Shown here one piece after another: positions 24,601-39,600 of a stretch of DNA of 64,000 nt. The notes below the pieces were generated by a model that did not search any database, was not told where the DNA came from, and worked only from the letters and a program-made list of their open reading frames with translations. The stretch is from Cherax quadricarinatus (lineage: Eukaryota; Arthropoda; Malacostraca; Decapoda; Parastacidae). The DNA is taken from positions 3,126,379 to 3,190,378 of the forward strand of contig NC_091353.1 in NCBI RefSeq assembly GCF_038502225.1, in the 5' to 3' direction. Every line of letters starts with the position of its first letter. Positions within the stretch are counted from its first letter, which is position 1. A program made the position numbers and the translations under genes.

Positions 24601-27600
24601 ATATGTTGTGTATCTTTATACGTATATGCTTCTAAACTGTTGTATTCTGAGCACCTCTGCAAAAACAGTGATTATTTGTGAGTGAGGTGAAAGTGTTGAA
24701 TGATGAAAGTATTTTCTTTTTGGGGATTTTCTTTTTTGGGTCACCCTGCCTCGGTGGGAGACGGCCGACTTGTTGGAAAAAAAAAAAAAAACGTATAGTA
24801 TTACTGTATACTTCACCAATATACATTATACGCTGATTGATATCAACCCTGCAGAAATACGTACATTACTATCCTCTCGTGACACTGGTTAAAAAATTTG
24901 CACTCAAAACCATAGTTTACACTTTCTATCTTTTATATATAAGAGCATGACATCAGAATAATCATAATAACTGCCACCTACATTCATTAACCTTTTCACA
25001 GTCCAGACCCATAAAATTAATAATTCTCTCAGTGTCCCCTTTAAAAAAAAATACTGAAATGGTAGAGAATCTTATTCTGAAGGCAATAACACTAAAATAC
25101 GAAATCTGATGGAAAAGTTACAGAATTACGCAAGTGCAAAGTTAGCAGTCCAAGCAGTATTTATGCATTGTCAATTTCACCCACTTTGAGTCAGTTGCAA
25201 TGCTCCATTTGATAAAATTTTAGCCATTTCACTACTATGCTTTCCATTTTATCAATTAAGCATAAGAAGCTGCTAATTCAATCATCAGAACTACCTGCTC
25301 TACTTCTCGTTAGTGTGACTTTGTAAATGGTCCAAGTCGGACCGAAACGTCGTCGTAAACTCCTCTCTTCTATATGTGGGTTATTTGTGTACCTTATAAA
25401 GTGCACAGAAAGCACCTCAAAGTCACTATTTTAAACCAAACACAAAGTCAGAGTTTTCTTTTCCCTATCATGCACCATGAAGGGCAGGATTTTTTTTATA
25501 TTGTGCACACTCACCACACAGACCCATTCTCTCATATCTAGACCAAAATTTACTGCTCACAGCTCATCTGAGGGAGCTGTGCTCACAACATACAACTACG
25601 TGAGGGACCCTGGCATCAATAACATAGCTCTACATTATGGCCACTGAAAGGGGTTAAAGCCTGAACTTATACCTAAGTGGGAAGTAAAGTGCCTGTATTC
25701 TGAAGGAGGGGTTGAGGTAGGAAGTACAGCACCTGCACTTTGAAGGAGGGGTAAGGATATAGCAGTTTAGAGGGGCATCTGAGCTGTAGTGTTGGTATGC
25801 CTCTGGCAAGATGGTGACTGAGTGATGGCAAAAATGTTTCTTTGTTTTGAGGTCACTCTACAGGTGCTCCTTGACTTAAAATGGAGTTACGTTCTGATGA
25901 GCCCACTGTAAGTTGAAAATATCATAAGTCGAATATGAATATGATAAATAAATAAGTAAATAAATGACTATTGTCACTGAATAAGTAAATAAACAAATAA
26001 TTCTGTAACTAAATAACAGTAAATAATTGAATAAAAGTTTATCCTATCAATAAATGTACAGTAGCTCCATTGCTAGTGCATTCAGCTCACACAATGAGGT
26101 TCCGGGATCGATTCCCCAGTACGGCTGAAAAACATTAGGATGTTTCCATGAGACACCTGCTGTTCCTGCTCACCCATCAGTAAAGTAGGTACCTGGGTGT
26201 TAGTCGACTGGTGTGGGTCATATCCTGGGACCAAAATGCTCTTCTTAACAAGGGGCTTTCTATATAGTAGTATGTCACTGATGTCAGCTAGGCCTGTATA
26301 CCTTGCACATGTACTTGTAGAAATAAAGATATTATTATTGTTATTACTGTACAGTGCTTTACGATGGTGCTATCGCACTGTTGTAAAGTCAAAATGCGGT
26401 AAGTCAAACCATCGTAAAGCAAGGAGCATCTGTACTTCAGTGGGAAACAGCAAGTGTGTTAAGAATAATAATATTAATGCACCAATTTCCACTAGAACAC
26501 CCTATGTAATACCTTATTTATGAAATTTTTGCTGTTATCATAGTCTAGTTCTCAACTTTCTACTGTCAAAAACAACAATAACAAAAAAAAAAAGTGTAAA
26601 AATATAGAAGGAAATACAGTACCTCCAAAAGAATGTTTTCTGCTTCTGAAGTGAAGTGCATTTCCTTGTTGTTGAGCCAGTGGATTACAAAACTTTGTTC
26701 TGCCTCTCCTGTGGTGGTCACACCACTGATGCTTGGTACCAGAGGAATGTCAGTTTCTGCATTGATTGAAGCTGCCAAGTGGAACTGGAAACCTATCAAG
26801 AATAAAAGTCAACACTGTAGCTGCAACAATTCTCACAATGATCCACTCTTTCTAGAGGGCACAATACATGATGGTTGTTTACTGGACCAAATATTAAGTT
26901 GAGGCTAGACAGAAGTCCAGGGTCAACATAAATGTCATCTATGGTTTCCTCTAGAAAGTGTAGCTTATTTGTCAATGACAAACCTATGTCATACACATGA
27001 CATATTTTAACAAAGACTTAACTCTTTCAATATATACAATATTAAAAAATATATACAGTAAATATATACAGCAATTTTAGGTAGTAGGTTGGTAGACAGC
27101 AACTGCCCAGGGAGGTACTACCGTCCTGCCAAGTGAGTGTAAAACGAAAGCCTATAATTGTTTTACATGATGGTAGGATTGCTGGTGTCCTTTTTTCTGT
27201 CTCGTGAACATGCAAGATTTCAGGTACGTCTTGCTACTTCTACTTACACTTAGGTCACACTACACATACATGTACAAGCATATATATATACACACACCCC
27301 TCCTGTATATATTACTAAATGTAAAAGGAGAAACTTTCGTTTTTCCTTTTGGGCCACCCTGCCTCGGTGGGATACAGCTGGTGTGTTGAAAGAAAAAGAA
27401 ATATACAGCAATATTTTTCATTTATATATTTTTTTTTTCAATACACCAGCTGTCTCCCACTGAGGCAGGGTGACCCAAAAAAGAAGGAAACACTTTCACA
27501 ATCATTCACACAATATCACCGTCTTTGCAGAGGCACCCAGATATGACAGTTTAGATGTCACTCCTTTAGAGAGCAGGCATTGTACATCCCACCTCCAAAC

Positions 27601-30600
27601 TCAAATCCCACTAACTGGTTTCCCTGAATCCCTTCATAAAATAATACCCTGCTCACATTACAACAGCTCGTCAGGTCCCAAAAACCATTCGTCTCCATTC
27701 ACTCCTATCTAACAAGCTCACAAATGCCTGCTGCTTATCCAGGCCCCTTGCACACAAAGTCTCCTTCCCCCCACCTCTCCAACCTTTCCTAGGGTGACCC
27801 CTACCCTGTCTTTCCTCTAATACAGATTTATAAACCCTCCAAGTCAACCTATTTTGCTCCATCCCTTCTAGATATTCAAACCACCTCAATAACCCCTCCT
27901 CAGTTCTATGGGTAATGATATAATCTTCTAGAAATTTTAGAGGTATTGGGAAGATGGAGGGAATATTTTGAGGAATTGTTAAATGTTGATGAAGATAGGG
28001 AAGCTGTGATTTCATGTATAGGGCAAGGAGGAATAACATCTTGTAGGAGTGAGGAAGAGCCAGTTGTGAGTGTGGGGGAAGTTCGTGAGGCAGTAGGTAA
28101 AATGAAAGGGGGTAAGGCAGCCGGGATTGATGGGATAAAGATAGAAATGTTAAAAGCAGGTGGGGATATTGTTTTGGAGTGGTTGGTGCAATTATTTAAT
28201 AAATGTATGGAAGAGGGTAAGGTACCTAGGGATTGGCAGAGAGCATGCATAGTTCCTTTGTATAAAGGCAAAGGGGACAAAAGAGAGTGCAAAAATTATA
28301 GGGGGATAAGTCTGTCGAGTCCTCCATGGGGAAGTGGAACAGAATTCTTCCTCCGTAAGCCATGCGTGTTGTAAGAGGCGACTAAAATGCCGGGAGCAAG
28401 GGGCTAGTAACCCCTTCTCCTGTATATATTACTAAATTTAAAAAGAGAAACTTTAGTTTTTTCTTTTGGGCCACCCCACCTCAGTGGGATACGGCTGGTA
28501 CGTTGAAAGAAAGAAAGAAGTCTGTTGAGTATACCTGGTAAAGTGTATGGTAGAGTTATTATTGAAAGAATTAAAAGTAAGACGGAGAATAGGATAGCAG
28601 ATGAACAAGGAGGCTTTAGGAAAGGTAGGGGGTGTGTGGACCAGGTGTTTACAGTGAAACATAAGTGAACAGTATTTAGATAAGGCTAAAGAGGTCTTTG
28701 TGGCATTTATGGATTTGGAAAAGGCGTATGACAGGGTGGATAGGGGGGCAATGTGGCAGATGTTGCAGGTGTATGGTGTAGGAGGTAGGTTACTGAAAGC
28801 AGTAAAGAGTTTTTACGAGGATAGTGAGGCTCAAGTTAGAGTACATAGGAAGGAGGGAGATTGTTTCCCGGTGAAAGTAGGCCTTAGACAGGGATGTGTG
28901 ATGTCGCCGTGGTTGTTTAATATATTTATAGATGGGGTTGTAAGAGAAGTAAATGCGAGGGTCTTGACAAGAGGCGTGGAGTTAAAAGATAAAGAATCAC
29001 ACAAAGTGGGAGTTGTCACAGTTGCTCTTTGCTGATGACACTGTGCTCTTGGGAGATTCTGAAGAGAAGTTGCAGAGATTGGTGGATGAATTTGGTAGGG
29101 TGTGCAAAAGAAGAAAATTAAAAGTGAATACAGGAAAGAGTAAGGTTATGAGGATAACAAAAATATTAGGTGATGAAAGATTGGATGGGAGCAAGGGGCT
29201 AGTAACCTCTTCTCCTGTATATATTACTAAATGTAAAAGGAGAAACTTTCGTTTTTCCTTTTGGGCCACCCCGCCTTGGTGGGATACGGCCGATGTGTTG
29301 AAAGAAGAAAGAAAGATTGGATATCAGATTGGAGGGAGAGAGTATGGAGGAGGTGAATGTATTCAGATATTTGGGAGTGGATGTGTCAGCGGATGGGTCT
29401 ATGAAGGATGAGGTGAATCATAGAATTGATGAGGGGAAAAGGGTGAGTGGTGCACTAAGGAGTCTGTGGAGACAAAGAACTTTGTCCTTGGAGGCAAAGA
29501 GGGGAATGTATGAGAATGGGAATGTATGTTGCAGCGAGGAGAAGGCTGGAGGCAGTGGACATGTCATGTCTGAGGGCAATGTGTGGTGTGAATATAATGC
29601 AGAGAATTCATAGTTTGGAAGTTAGGAGGAGGTGCGGGATTATCAAAACTGTTGTCCAGAGGGCTGAGGAAGGGTTGTTGAGGTGGTTCGGACATGTAGA
29701 GAGAATGGAGCGAAACAGAATGACTTCAAGAGTGTATCAGTCTGTAGTGGAAGGAAGGCGGGGTAGGGGTCGGCCTAGGAAAGGTTGGAGGGAGGGGTAA
29801 AGGAGGTTTTGTGTGCGAGGGGCTTGGACTTCCAGCAGGCGTGCGTGAGCGTGTTTGATAGGAGTGAATGGAGACGAATGGTTTTTAATACTTGACGTGC
29901 TGTTGGAGTGTGAGCAGGGTAATATTTATGAAGGGATTCAGGGAAACCGGCAGGCCGGACTTGAGTCCTGGAGATGGGAAGTACAGTGCCTGCACTCTGA
30001 AGGAGGGGTGTTAATGTTGCAGTTTAAAATCTGTAGTGTAAAGCACCCTTCTGGCAAGACAGTGATGGAGTGAATGATGGTGAAAGTTTTTGTTTTTCGG
30101 GCCACCCTGCCTTGGTGGGAATCGGCCAGTGTGATAATAAATAATAATAAATAACCATGAAATGTGTTTGCATGTACAAAATTATGGATTATGTTGGCTC
30201 AGTTATAACTTACTGCATTTTATGGCATCAAAGACACTATTTTTTCCCAAAAATAAGTCTCAAAATTTACCCAAAATCTTGGAGGCTGAAGTACCGTTAA
30301 TATTTTTTTTTTCCAAAATTTAGCCAATCAGAATTGGGGGGATCACCCTAGACACCAGAGTATCCTGTTCACCGTAAAATACGGTATATGTACTATGAAA
30401 TATGTATTCATAATTTTTATGTTATAATGTACAAATTTTTATACATTACTTATTTTTCTTTACATTTATTTTCGTTATAATCCATGATTCAAATTTTTTA
30501 CAATTTCATTTTCCAGCTCTCATTCCTGTAAATGAACTGAGACTTCCTGTTTGCATTACATGTTCAGTGATTACTAGTAATTCCTGGTTTAAGGTCCTCA

Positions 30601-33600
30601 GTTAAAACCCACAATAATAATTATTTTAAAATTTTACTTAAACCCTTATAGTGTCCATCTTGTACTTGTTCGTCAGTGCTCTCTGTACCCATGACGTACT
30701 AATATGCATGGGAGCCCTCAAACTGCTGTGAGTGGAAAAGTTTGGCCTAGACATTGGGAGACTGGGTCTGTGCAGTGAGTGTGCATAGTATAAAGAAAAA
30801 ACCTGCCAGGTGTAGTGCACAATGGGAACAGCTAATCTGTGCACTGGGTTGAAACAGCAAATTTGGGGCATTTTTTAGGATGGTTTTTGTGGTTTAACTG
30901 GCTGTTTCCTAGTACTAATAGATAGAATGGAAGACATACTAGTGATATGGAGATTCTAGTCAATTTAAGACCATAAGTAGCTTGCAACAAGCAAAATGGA
31001 GGAAATGGTCAATTTGTGGCTGTTTTCCCAGGAAAAGGTAGAGCCCAAGTCTGTTTTATGGATTTTTACTAGAGATGGTATAAACCATGGTCAAGCATTT
31101 TTGGTTATGGTTTATTAACCAAGAAATAGAGAACAATATCAATTTCTTGTGTATGTAATGGATTCAAAGTGGAAGGCAAGTGTTACAATACATATGAGAG
31201 GTCTGTGAACATAGTAAACAGACAGAAAATTGGTTTGGTGATTGGAATGCCTACAGTGTTCATTTTGGACTGTTTTAAATTACCACTTGTTGAAAATAGT
31301 TTAAAATAAACTAAATTTCTGAAAGAGCCAAGAATTGTTTTGGTTTGAACACAGGAATTGGTCTAAAATAGGTCTCAGAGTGGGCAAAATCGCTATTGTT
31401 TAAAGTGCTTCCTGACCATCAGTTCATGCCTGTGTAATTCTGCAAATTTTACATAAAATTTTGCATTTTTTGGTGTCACTACATACAGAAAAAGATTCTC
31501 TACCATTTTAGAAGATTATTTCTTTTTTTTTAACTTATGAACACAGAAGGAGTTTTCATTTTGAGTTGTGTGAACAGTTTAGGGTTAGTGCAAGGAAGAT
31601 CTATCAGCTTGCTCCAAAGATTATTTCCAGTTTAGGGTTAATACCTAATAAGAATTCATGTACATTTCAGAGTCAATCAGTAAATTTTTTTTATTGAAGT
31701 TTTCACTCTCTATCACACCAATCTATGATCAACACCAATACATTTATTAGGCACAATTCATCTGGAAAGATATGGCTCCTACTGGACAATATAAAATACC
31801 GTATTTTTTATTATTATTATTATTAACACACTGGCTGTTTCCCACCAAGGCCGGGTGGCCCAAAAAACAAAAACTTTCATCATTCACTCCATCACTGTCT
31901 TGCCAGAAGGGTGCTTTACACTACAGTTATAAAACTGCAACATTAACACCCCTCCTTCAGAGTGCCGGCACTGTACTTCCCATCTCCAGGACTCAAGTCC
32001 AGCCTGCCGGTTTCCCTGAATCCCTTCATAAATATTACCCTGCTCATACTCCAACAGCATGTCAAGTCCTAAAAACCATTTGTCTCCATTTTCTCCTATC
32101 TAACACGCTCACACATGCTTGCTGGAAGTCCAAGCCCCTCGCACACAAAATCTCCTTTACCCCCTCCCTCCAACCTTTCCTAGGCCGACCTCTACCCCAC
32201 CTTCCCTCCACTACAAATTTATACACTAAGTCATTCTATTTTGTTCCTTCCTCTCTACATGTCCGAACCACCTCAACCACCTCTCCTCAGCCCTCTGGAT
32301 AATAGTTTTGGTAATCCCGCACCTCCTCCTAATTTCCAAACAGACTTATTCCCCTATAATTTTTGCATTCATTCTGTCCCCTTTGCCTTTATACAAAGGA
32401 ACTATGCATGCTCTCTGCCAATCCCTAGGTGCCTTACCCTCTTCCATATATTTATTAAATACAGTACATACTTTAACCCTTTGAGGGTCAAGAGGCCCTC
32501 TCCCAAACTCGTTCTCAGGGTCAAAAATTTTTCGAAAAAATAATAAATTATTTTTTCTTACAAAATGATAGAGAATCTTTTTCCTATCATAATGACACCA
32601 AAAGTATGAAATATGGTGGAAAACTTACAGAATTATGCTCTCGCGAAGTTAGCCCTATTTTCGGCCAATTCCAATGTTGCAGTTGACTAAAATCATAGCT
32701 ATTTCCTTAGAACTCCATTTGTTCTACTGACTGAGTACAAGAATCTGCCCATTTACCAATTTCAACTACCCAATAAAGTGGTCAGAAATTGGCAATTTCA
32801 TACAAATTTCAAAAGATGCCAATTTTGAAATAGGGTCCAGAATAAACAAGACAGACATTCATGGCACTAAAATAACATTTCATCTATTCATTGGTCATGT
32901 CTCTAGGCCGCTCTTACATTACTTTTGCTTTGCATTTTGAATTTTTATTCTTACAGAAAATAGAAGATTTTCTGTTAGGTATACTACTACATCATTATAA
33001 AATGATATAAATTATATCAGTGCACTTGTGAAAGAATATTAGACTCACCAGTTGAAGTGTATTGGACGCGTGGCTTATTTGTTTACTCAAACATCGGCAA
33101 AAATTGATCATTTCCGCTACTTTGAGCTCAATTTCAAGGTACTTGTCATCGTGAAACCAATCAAAATCATCTCTAGTTCTGCAATATATCTTCCATTCTA
33201 TCAAGTGAGACCAAGGAAACGAGAATACAACCATAAATACCATACGAAAATACACTAGACAGTCGCTGTTTTAAACCAAAAACACAGTCGAAGTTTTTTT
33301 TTCTCATTATGCACAGCATGCTTCAGGATTTTTTTTTTTACTGTACTCACTGACCACACAGACCCATTCTTTCATATGTAGGCCTGCCATCTTTCTTCCA
33401 CTAGATGTGAAGGCGCTAGAATTTAGGCGTACAAGTACGTGACCGACCCTGGCTGCAATGACGTACTTGTACGTGTCCGACCCTCGAAGGGTTAAATATA
33501 TTTTTTTCAGAAACCACTTTTTAAAATATAAATTCATTAAATGTCAGCTCATGTTCTGCAAGGCTTCATTATATTAATTATTATCCTAATCACTATTATT

Positions 33601-36600
33601 ATTACCTAGTATGGGCCAGTATGCCTCTCACAGTGCATTACTCAGCTTCTTTACAACGGACCTCATACTCTGGATGCACTATACAAGCTGTAATTTTTCT
33701 CATTGAATTATGTACTTTAAAAATCCACTCATGGGTGAAACTTTGTACCAACAGACTTCACTGCATTGTCTAGTTATCACTATAATTATATTAATAAAGA
33801 AGCACCAAACCTGTTAGGATCATGCAGTACCTGGGGAATGGGACTGGTAGGAATAATCAGGTTTAAACAGATCAAGAGCCCTTCACTAGCATCAAGGCTG
33901 TTCTCCCCTCCTCTCACTTTCACAATCCTTGAAGGGCACAAAGCTTAAGAGACTGACACCTCTATTATTCTTTTTATTCTCAATATATTTCAATGATTTT
34001 TTGGGGGGAGGGCTTGGAAGTAAGATTAGCTTAAATACTCTTGAAACGATACTTCCCTCTCATTTGCAATACCTATATCATTTACAATACCTACATCATT
34101 TACAGTACCTACATCAAGACACTTCTGAAATACTCAACTTAACTGGAATAGTTTAATGTTGAACCAGAGAATAGTTCGACATTGGGTCACAATGGTTTGA
34201 TGCTAGGTCACATGACCTTCTAAACTCACACTATCTATATTTACATCTGAAATTCACATGAACTATATTTTCATTGTCAGTCTCACTATAACCCGATATA
34301 TTTCCAAATTCTATCTGCCTATTTAAAATTCTGATGCCTCATTTCCTCCAGGAACCTTCCATTGAGGAGTTAGCCATGACATTAAAAAGCCAGAAAGCAA
34401 CTTTATCTTAGCATGCTTTTCTTGCCTGGTACACTCCCCAGATGCTCGTGTGGGAACTCTCCTGTATGTATTCCTCCTTCATTCTCTCCTAGGATGCTGC
34501 TTCTCTGCTCACCACACATGTCTCCTGTAACTTTCCTCCTGTAAATTCTCCTTGCAATATTATCATCTATCATCCTCCATGTACAAGAAAACCTCCATGA
34601 AATGTTTTTTACCTTCATGTCACTGATTTTCTCTGCCAACCTACACATATATAATTGTACATTCCTTTCTATATTCTACATTCCATATATAATTTTTAAA
34701 CAAAATGAATTCTAGATTTGACAACGTATTTACAAAATATCATAGATTAACCCGTAAAATGAGTTTTTTTGCCTTCTTTTATGACAAAAAAATGTGAGAC
34801 GTAATAATAAAATCTTATAAAAAATAAAAAGTGTAGCATTGTATAAAGTACAGAACTTTCAATCCCTTACTAACTCATCATCATTATTATCGAGCATGCT
34901 CGAGAAAGCTGAAATAAGTCACCAAGCGTCAGTCAAGCTATGTCAAGAGTACGTGCCTAAGTTTATTAATTATACAGTACAGTGGACCCCCGCTTAACAA
35001 TCACCTCCCAATGCGACCAATTATGTAAGTGTATTTATGTAAGTGCGTTTGTACGTGTTATGTTTGGGGGTCTGAAATGGACTAATCTACTTCACAATAT
35101 TCCTTATGGGAACAAATTCGGCAAGTACTGGCACCTGAACATACTTCTGGAATGAAAAAATATCGTTAACCGGGGGTCCACTTTATGTATATTTATAATC
35201 TGAATTGTGAAGTCAGCACACTTTTGGAAAGAAAACAACTGGATAAATGATGGCGACTATATTTCTGTTTTGGGTAGGAGAGGGATAGGGTCATTCTGCC
35301 TTGATGGGAGATAACTGGTAAGGGAAGAAACAAAAATTATCATTTTTGAAATCTAATGGATCTATTTGGAACAGTCAAGGAAATATTGTAGTGAACAAGT
35401 ATACAAGTGTGTTAGACGGCAGCAGCATAACATGACGAATAAATTGCCAGTCTTTATTACACTTCTCATTTCCACAAAGATAGAGTGATGGAAAGGAGGA
35501 AACCACCATCATCACTTAATTAATAGCTGTCTTGCCAGAAGTGTATGAATATCTCAAGTCATAATGAGTAAAATATAGATATGCATGTAAATGCAAAAAC
35601 TGGAAATTAACAGAACCATGTGAGAGTAGTTTCTTAGGAGGGAATTGACAACTGAAAAATTACTCTGATTATTTATGTGGAAATAATTCCAAACACTGTT
35701 TATAAAAAAATAAAACAGTACTGTGGATGTTGGGTAGTACTGGATTAAGTTCAGTATCAGAGCTACTAGCCTTGGAAGCTAATGTTAGAGCTACTAGCCT
35801 TGGAAGCTAATGTCAGAGATACTAGCCTTGGAAGCTAATGTTAGAGCTACTAGCCTTGGAAGCTAATGTCAGAGATACTAGCCTTGGAAGCTAATGTTAG
35901 AGCTACTAGCCTTGGAAGCTAATGTCAGAGATACTAGCCTTGGAAGCTAATGTCAGAGCTACTAGCCTTGGAAGCTAATATTAGAGCTACTAGCCTTGGA
36001 AGCTAATGTCAGAGATACTAGCCTTGGAAGCTAATGTTAGAGCTACTAGCCTTGGAAGCTAATGTCAGAGATACTAGCCTTGGAAGCTAATGTCAGAGCT
36101 ACTAGCCTTGGAAGCTAATATTAGAGCTACTAGCCTTGGAAGCTAATGTCAGAGCTACTAGCCTTGGAAGCTAATATTAGAGCTACTAGCCTTGGAAGCT
36201 AATGTCAGAGCTACTAGCCTTGGAAGCTAATATTAGAGCTACTAGCCTTGGAAGCTAATGTTAGAGCTACTAGCCTTGGAAGCTAATGTCAGAGATACTA
36301 GCCTTGGAAGCTAATGTCAGAGCTACTAGCCTTGGAAGCTAATGTCAGAGATACTAGCCTTGGAAACTAATGTCAGAGATACTAGCCTTGGAAGCTAATG
36401 TTAGAGCTACTAGCCTTGGAAGCTAATGTCAGAGATACTAGCCTTGGAAGCTAATGTTAGAGCTACTAGCCTTGGAAGCTAATGTCAGAGATACTAGCCT
36501 TGGAAGCTAATGTTAGAGCTACTAGCCTTGGAAGCTAATGTCAGAGATACTAGCCTTGGAAGCTAATGTCAGAGCTACTAGCCTTGGAAGCTAATATTAG

Positions 36601-39600
36601 AGCTACTAGCCTTGGAAGCTAATGTCAGAGATACTAGCCTTGGAAGCTAATGTTAGAGCTACTAGCCTTGGAAGCTAATGTCAGAGATACTAGCCTTGGA
36701 AGCTAATGTCAGAGCTACTAGCCTTGGAAGCTAATATTAGAGCTACTAGCCTTGGAAGCTAATGTCAGAGCTACTAGCCTTGGAAGCTAATATTAGAGCT
36801 ACTAGCCTTGGAAGCTAATGTCAGAGCTACTAGCCTTGGAAGCTAATATTAGAGCTACTAGCCTTGGAAGCTAATGTTAGAGCTACTAGCCTTGGAAGCT
36901 AATGTCAGAGATACTAGCCTTGGAAGCTAATGTCAGAGCTACTAGCCTTGGAAGCTAATGTCAGAGATACTAGCCTTGGAAACTAATGTCAGAGATACTA
37001 GCCTTGGAAGCTAATGTTAGAGCTACTAGCCTTGGAAGCTAATGTCAGAGATACTAGCCTTGGAAGCTAATTTCAGAGATACTAGCCTTGGAAGCTAATG
37101 TCAGAGCTACTAGCCTTGGAAGCTAATGTCAGAGATACTAGCCTTGGAAGCTAATGTCAGAGATACTAGCCTTGGAAGCTAATGTCAGAGATACTAGCCT
37201 TGGAAGCTAATGTTAGAACTACTAGCCTTGGAAACTAATGTCAGAGATACTAGCCTTGGAAGCTAATGTTAGAGCTACTAGCCTTGGAAGCTAATGTCAG
37301 AGATACTAGCCTTGGAAGCTAATTTCAGAGATACTAGCCTTGGAAGCTAATGTCAGAGATACTAGCCTTGGAAGCTAATGTCAGAGATACTAGCCTTGGA
37401 AGCTAATGTCAGAGATACTAGCCTTGGAAGCTAATGTCAGAGATACTAGCCTTGGAAGCTAATGTCAGAGATACTAGCCTTGGAAGCTAATGTCAGAGAT
37501 ACTAGCCTTGGAAGCTAATGTCAGAGATACTAGCCTTGGAAGCTAATGTTAGAGCTACTAGCCTTGGAAGCTAATGTTAGAGCTACTAGCCTTGGAAGCT
37601 AATGTTAGAGCTACTAGCCTTGGAAGCTAATGTCAGAGCTACTAGCCTTGGAAGCTAATGTCAGAGATACTAGCCTTGGAAGCTAATGTCAGAGATACTA
37701 GCCTTGGAAGCTAATGTCAGAGATACTAGCCTTGGAAGCTAATGTCAGAGATACTAGCCTTGGAAGCTAATGTCAGAGATACTAGCCTTGGAAGCTAATG
37801 TTAGAGCTACTAGCCTTGGAAGCTAATGTCAGAGATGCTAACACTGGAAGCTAATGTCAGAGATGCTAACACTGGAAGCTAATGTCAGAGATGCTAACAC
37901 TGGAAGCTAATGTCGCTAATGTCAGTGATGCTAACACTGGAAGCTAATGTCAGAGATGCTAACACTGGAAGCTAATGTCGCTAATGTCAGTGATGCTAAC
38001 ACTGGAAGCTAATGTCAGTGATACTAACACTGGAAGCTAATGTCAGTGATCCTAACACTGGAAGCTAATGTCAGTGATACTAACACTGGAAGCTAATGTC
38101 AGAGATACTAGCCTTGGAAGCTAATGTTAGAGCTACTAGCCTTGGAAGCTAATGTCAGAGATACTAGCCTTGGAAGCTAATTTCAGAGATACTAGCCTTG
38201 GAAGCTAATGTCAGAGATACTAGCCTTGGAAGCTAATGTCAGAGATACTAGCCTTGGAAGCTAATGTCAGAGATACTAGCCTTGGAAGCTAATGTCAGAG
38301 ATACTAGCCTTGGAAGCTAATGTCAGAGATACTAGCCTTGGAAGCTAATGTCAGAGATACTAGCCTTGGAAGCTAATGTCAGAGATACTAGCCTTGGAAG
38401 CTAATGTCATAGATACTAGCCTTGGAAGCTAATGTTAGAGCTACTAGCCTTGGAAGCTAATGTTAGAGCTACTAGCCTTGGAAGCTAATGTCAGAGCTAC
38501 TAGCCTTGGAAGCTAATGTCAGAGATACTAGCCTTGGAAGCTAATGTCAGAGATACTAGCCTTGGAAGCTAATGTCAGAGATACTAGCCTTGGAAGCTAA
38601 TGTCAGAGATACTAGCCTTGGAAGCTAATGTCAGAGATACTAGCCTTGGAAGCTAATGTTAGAGCTACTAGCCTTGGAAGCTAATGTTAGAGCTACTAGC
38701 CTTGGAAGCTAATGTTAGAGCTACTAGCCTTGGAAGCTAATGTCAGAGATACTAGCCTTGGAAACTAATGTCAGAGATACTAGCCTTGGAAGCTAATGTC
38801 AGAGATACTAGCCTTGGAAACTAATGTCAGAGATACTACCCTTGGAAGCTAATGTTAGAGCTACTAGCCTTGGAAGCTAATGTCAGAGATACTAGCCTTG
38901 GAAGCTAATTTCAGAGATACTAGCCTTGGAAGCTAATGTCAGAGATACTAGCCTTGGAAGCTAATGTCAGAGATACTAGCCTTGGAAGCTAATGTCAGAG
39001 ATACTAGCCTTGGAAGCTAATGTCAGAGATACTAGCCTTGGAAGCTAACGTCAGAGATACTAGCCTTGGAAGCTAATGTCATAGATACTAGCCTTGGAAG
39101 CTAATGTTAGAGCTACTAGCCTTGGAAGCTAATGTTAGAGCTACTAGCCTTGGAAGCTAATGTCAGAGCTACTAGCCTTGGAAGCTAATGTCAGAGATAC
39201 TAGCCTTGGAAGCTAATGTCAGAGATACTAGCCTTGGAAGCTAATGTCAGAGATACTAGCCTTGGAAGCTAATGTTAGAGATACTAGCCTTGGAAGCTAA
39301 TGTTAGAGATACTAGCCTTGGAAGCTAATGTCAGAGATGCTAACACTGGAAGCTAATGTCAGAGATGCTAACACTGGAAGCTAATGTCAGAGATGCTAAC
39401 ACTGGAAGCTAATGTCGCTAATGTCAGTGATGCTAACACTGGAAGCTAATGTCAGAGATGCTAACACTGGAAGCTAATGTCGCTAATGTCAGTGATGCTA
39501 ACACTGGAAGCTAATGTCAGTGATACTAACACTGGAAGCTAATGTCAGTGATACTAACACTGGAAGCTAATGTCAGTGATACTAACACTGGAAGCTAATG

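Larger units (their letters stand above)
27934..30140 (+). pseudogene. LINE-A reverse transcriptase broken by two SINE-C insertions and a deletion
   Basis: The frame 27946-28310 ([20 protein letters not shown] ... [19 protein letters not shown]) is cut by SINE-C. It resumes at 28526 ([57 protein letters not shown]) until a second SINE-C at 29187, and then from 29323 to 29890. Around 29515 about 40 codons ([15 protein letters not shown] region) are lost after GMYE. Separate single-base shifts also occur (for example after HISE at about 28665 and at KWELSQ). The 3' UTR ends GGGAATCGGCCAGTGTGATA with a (TAA)n tail. In intron 7 of Rbcn-3A. Confidence 0.9.

Noticed and set aside
26063..26135. A functional tRNA gene
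   Set aside because: The B-box-like sequence belongs to a SINE head with a long body, a tail and a target-site duplication; no cloverleaf was recognised.
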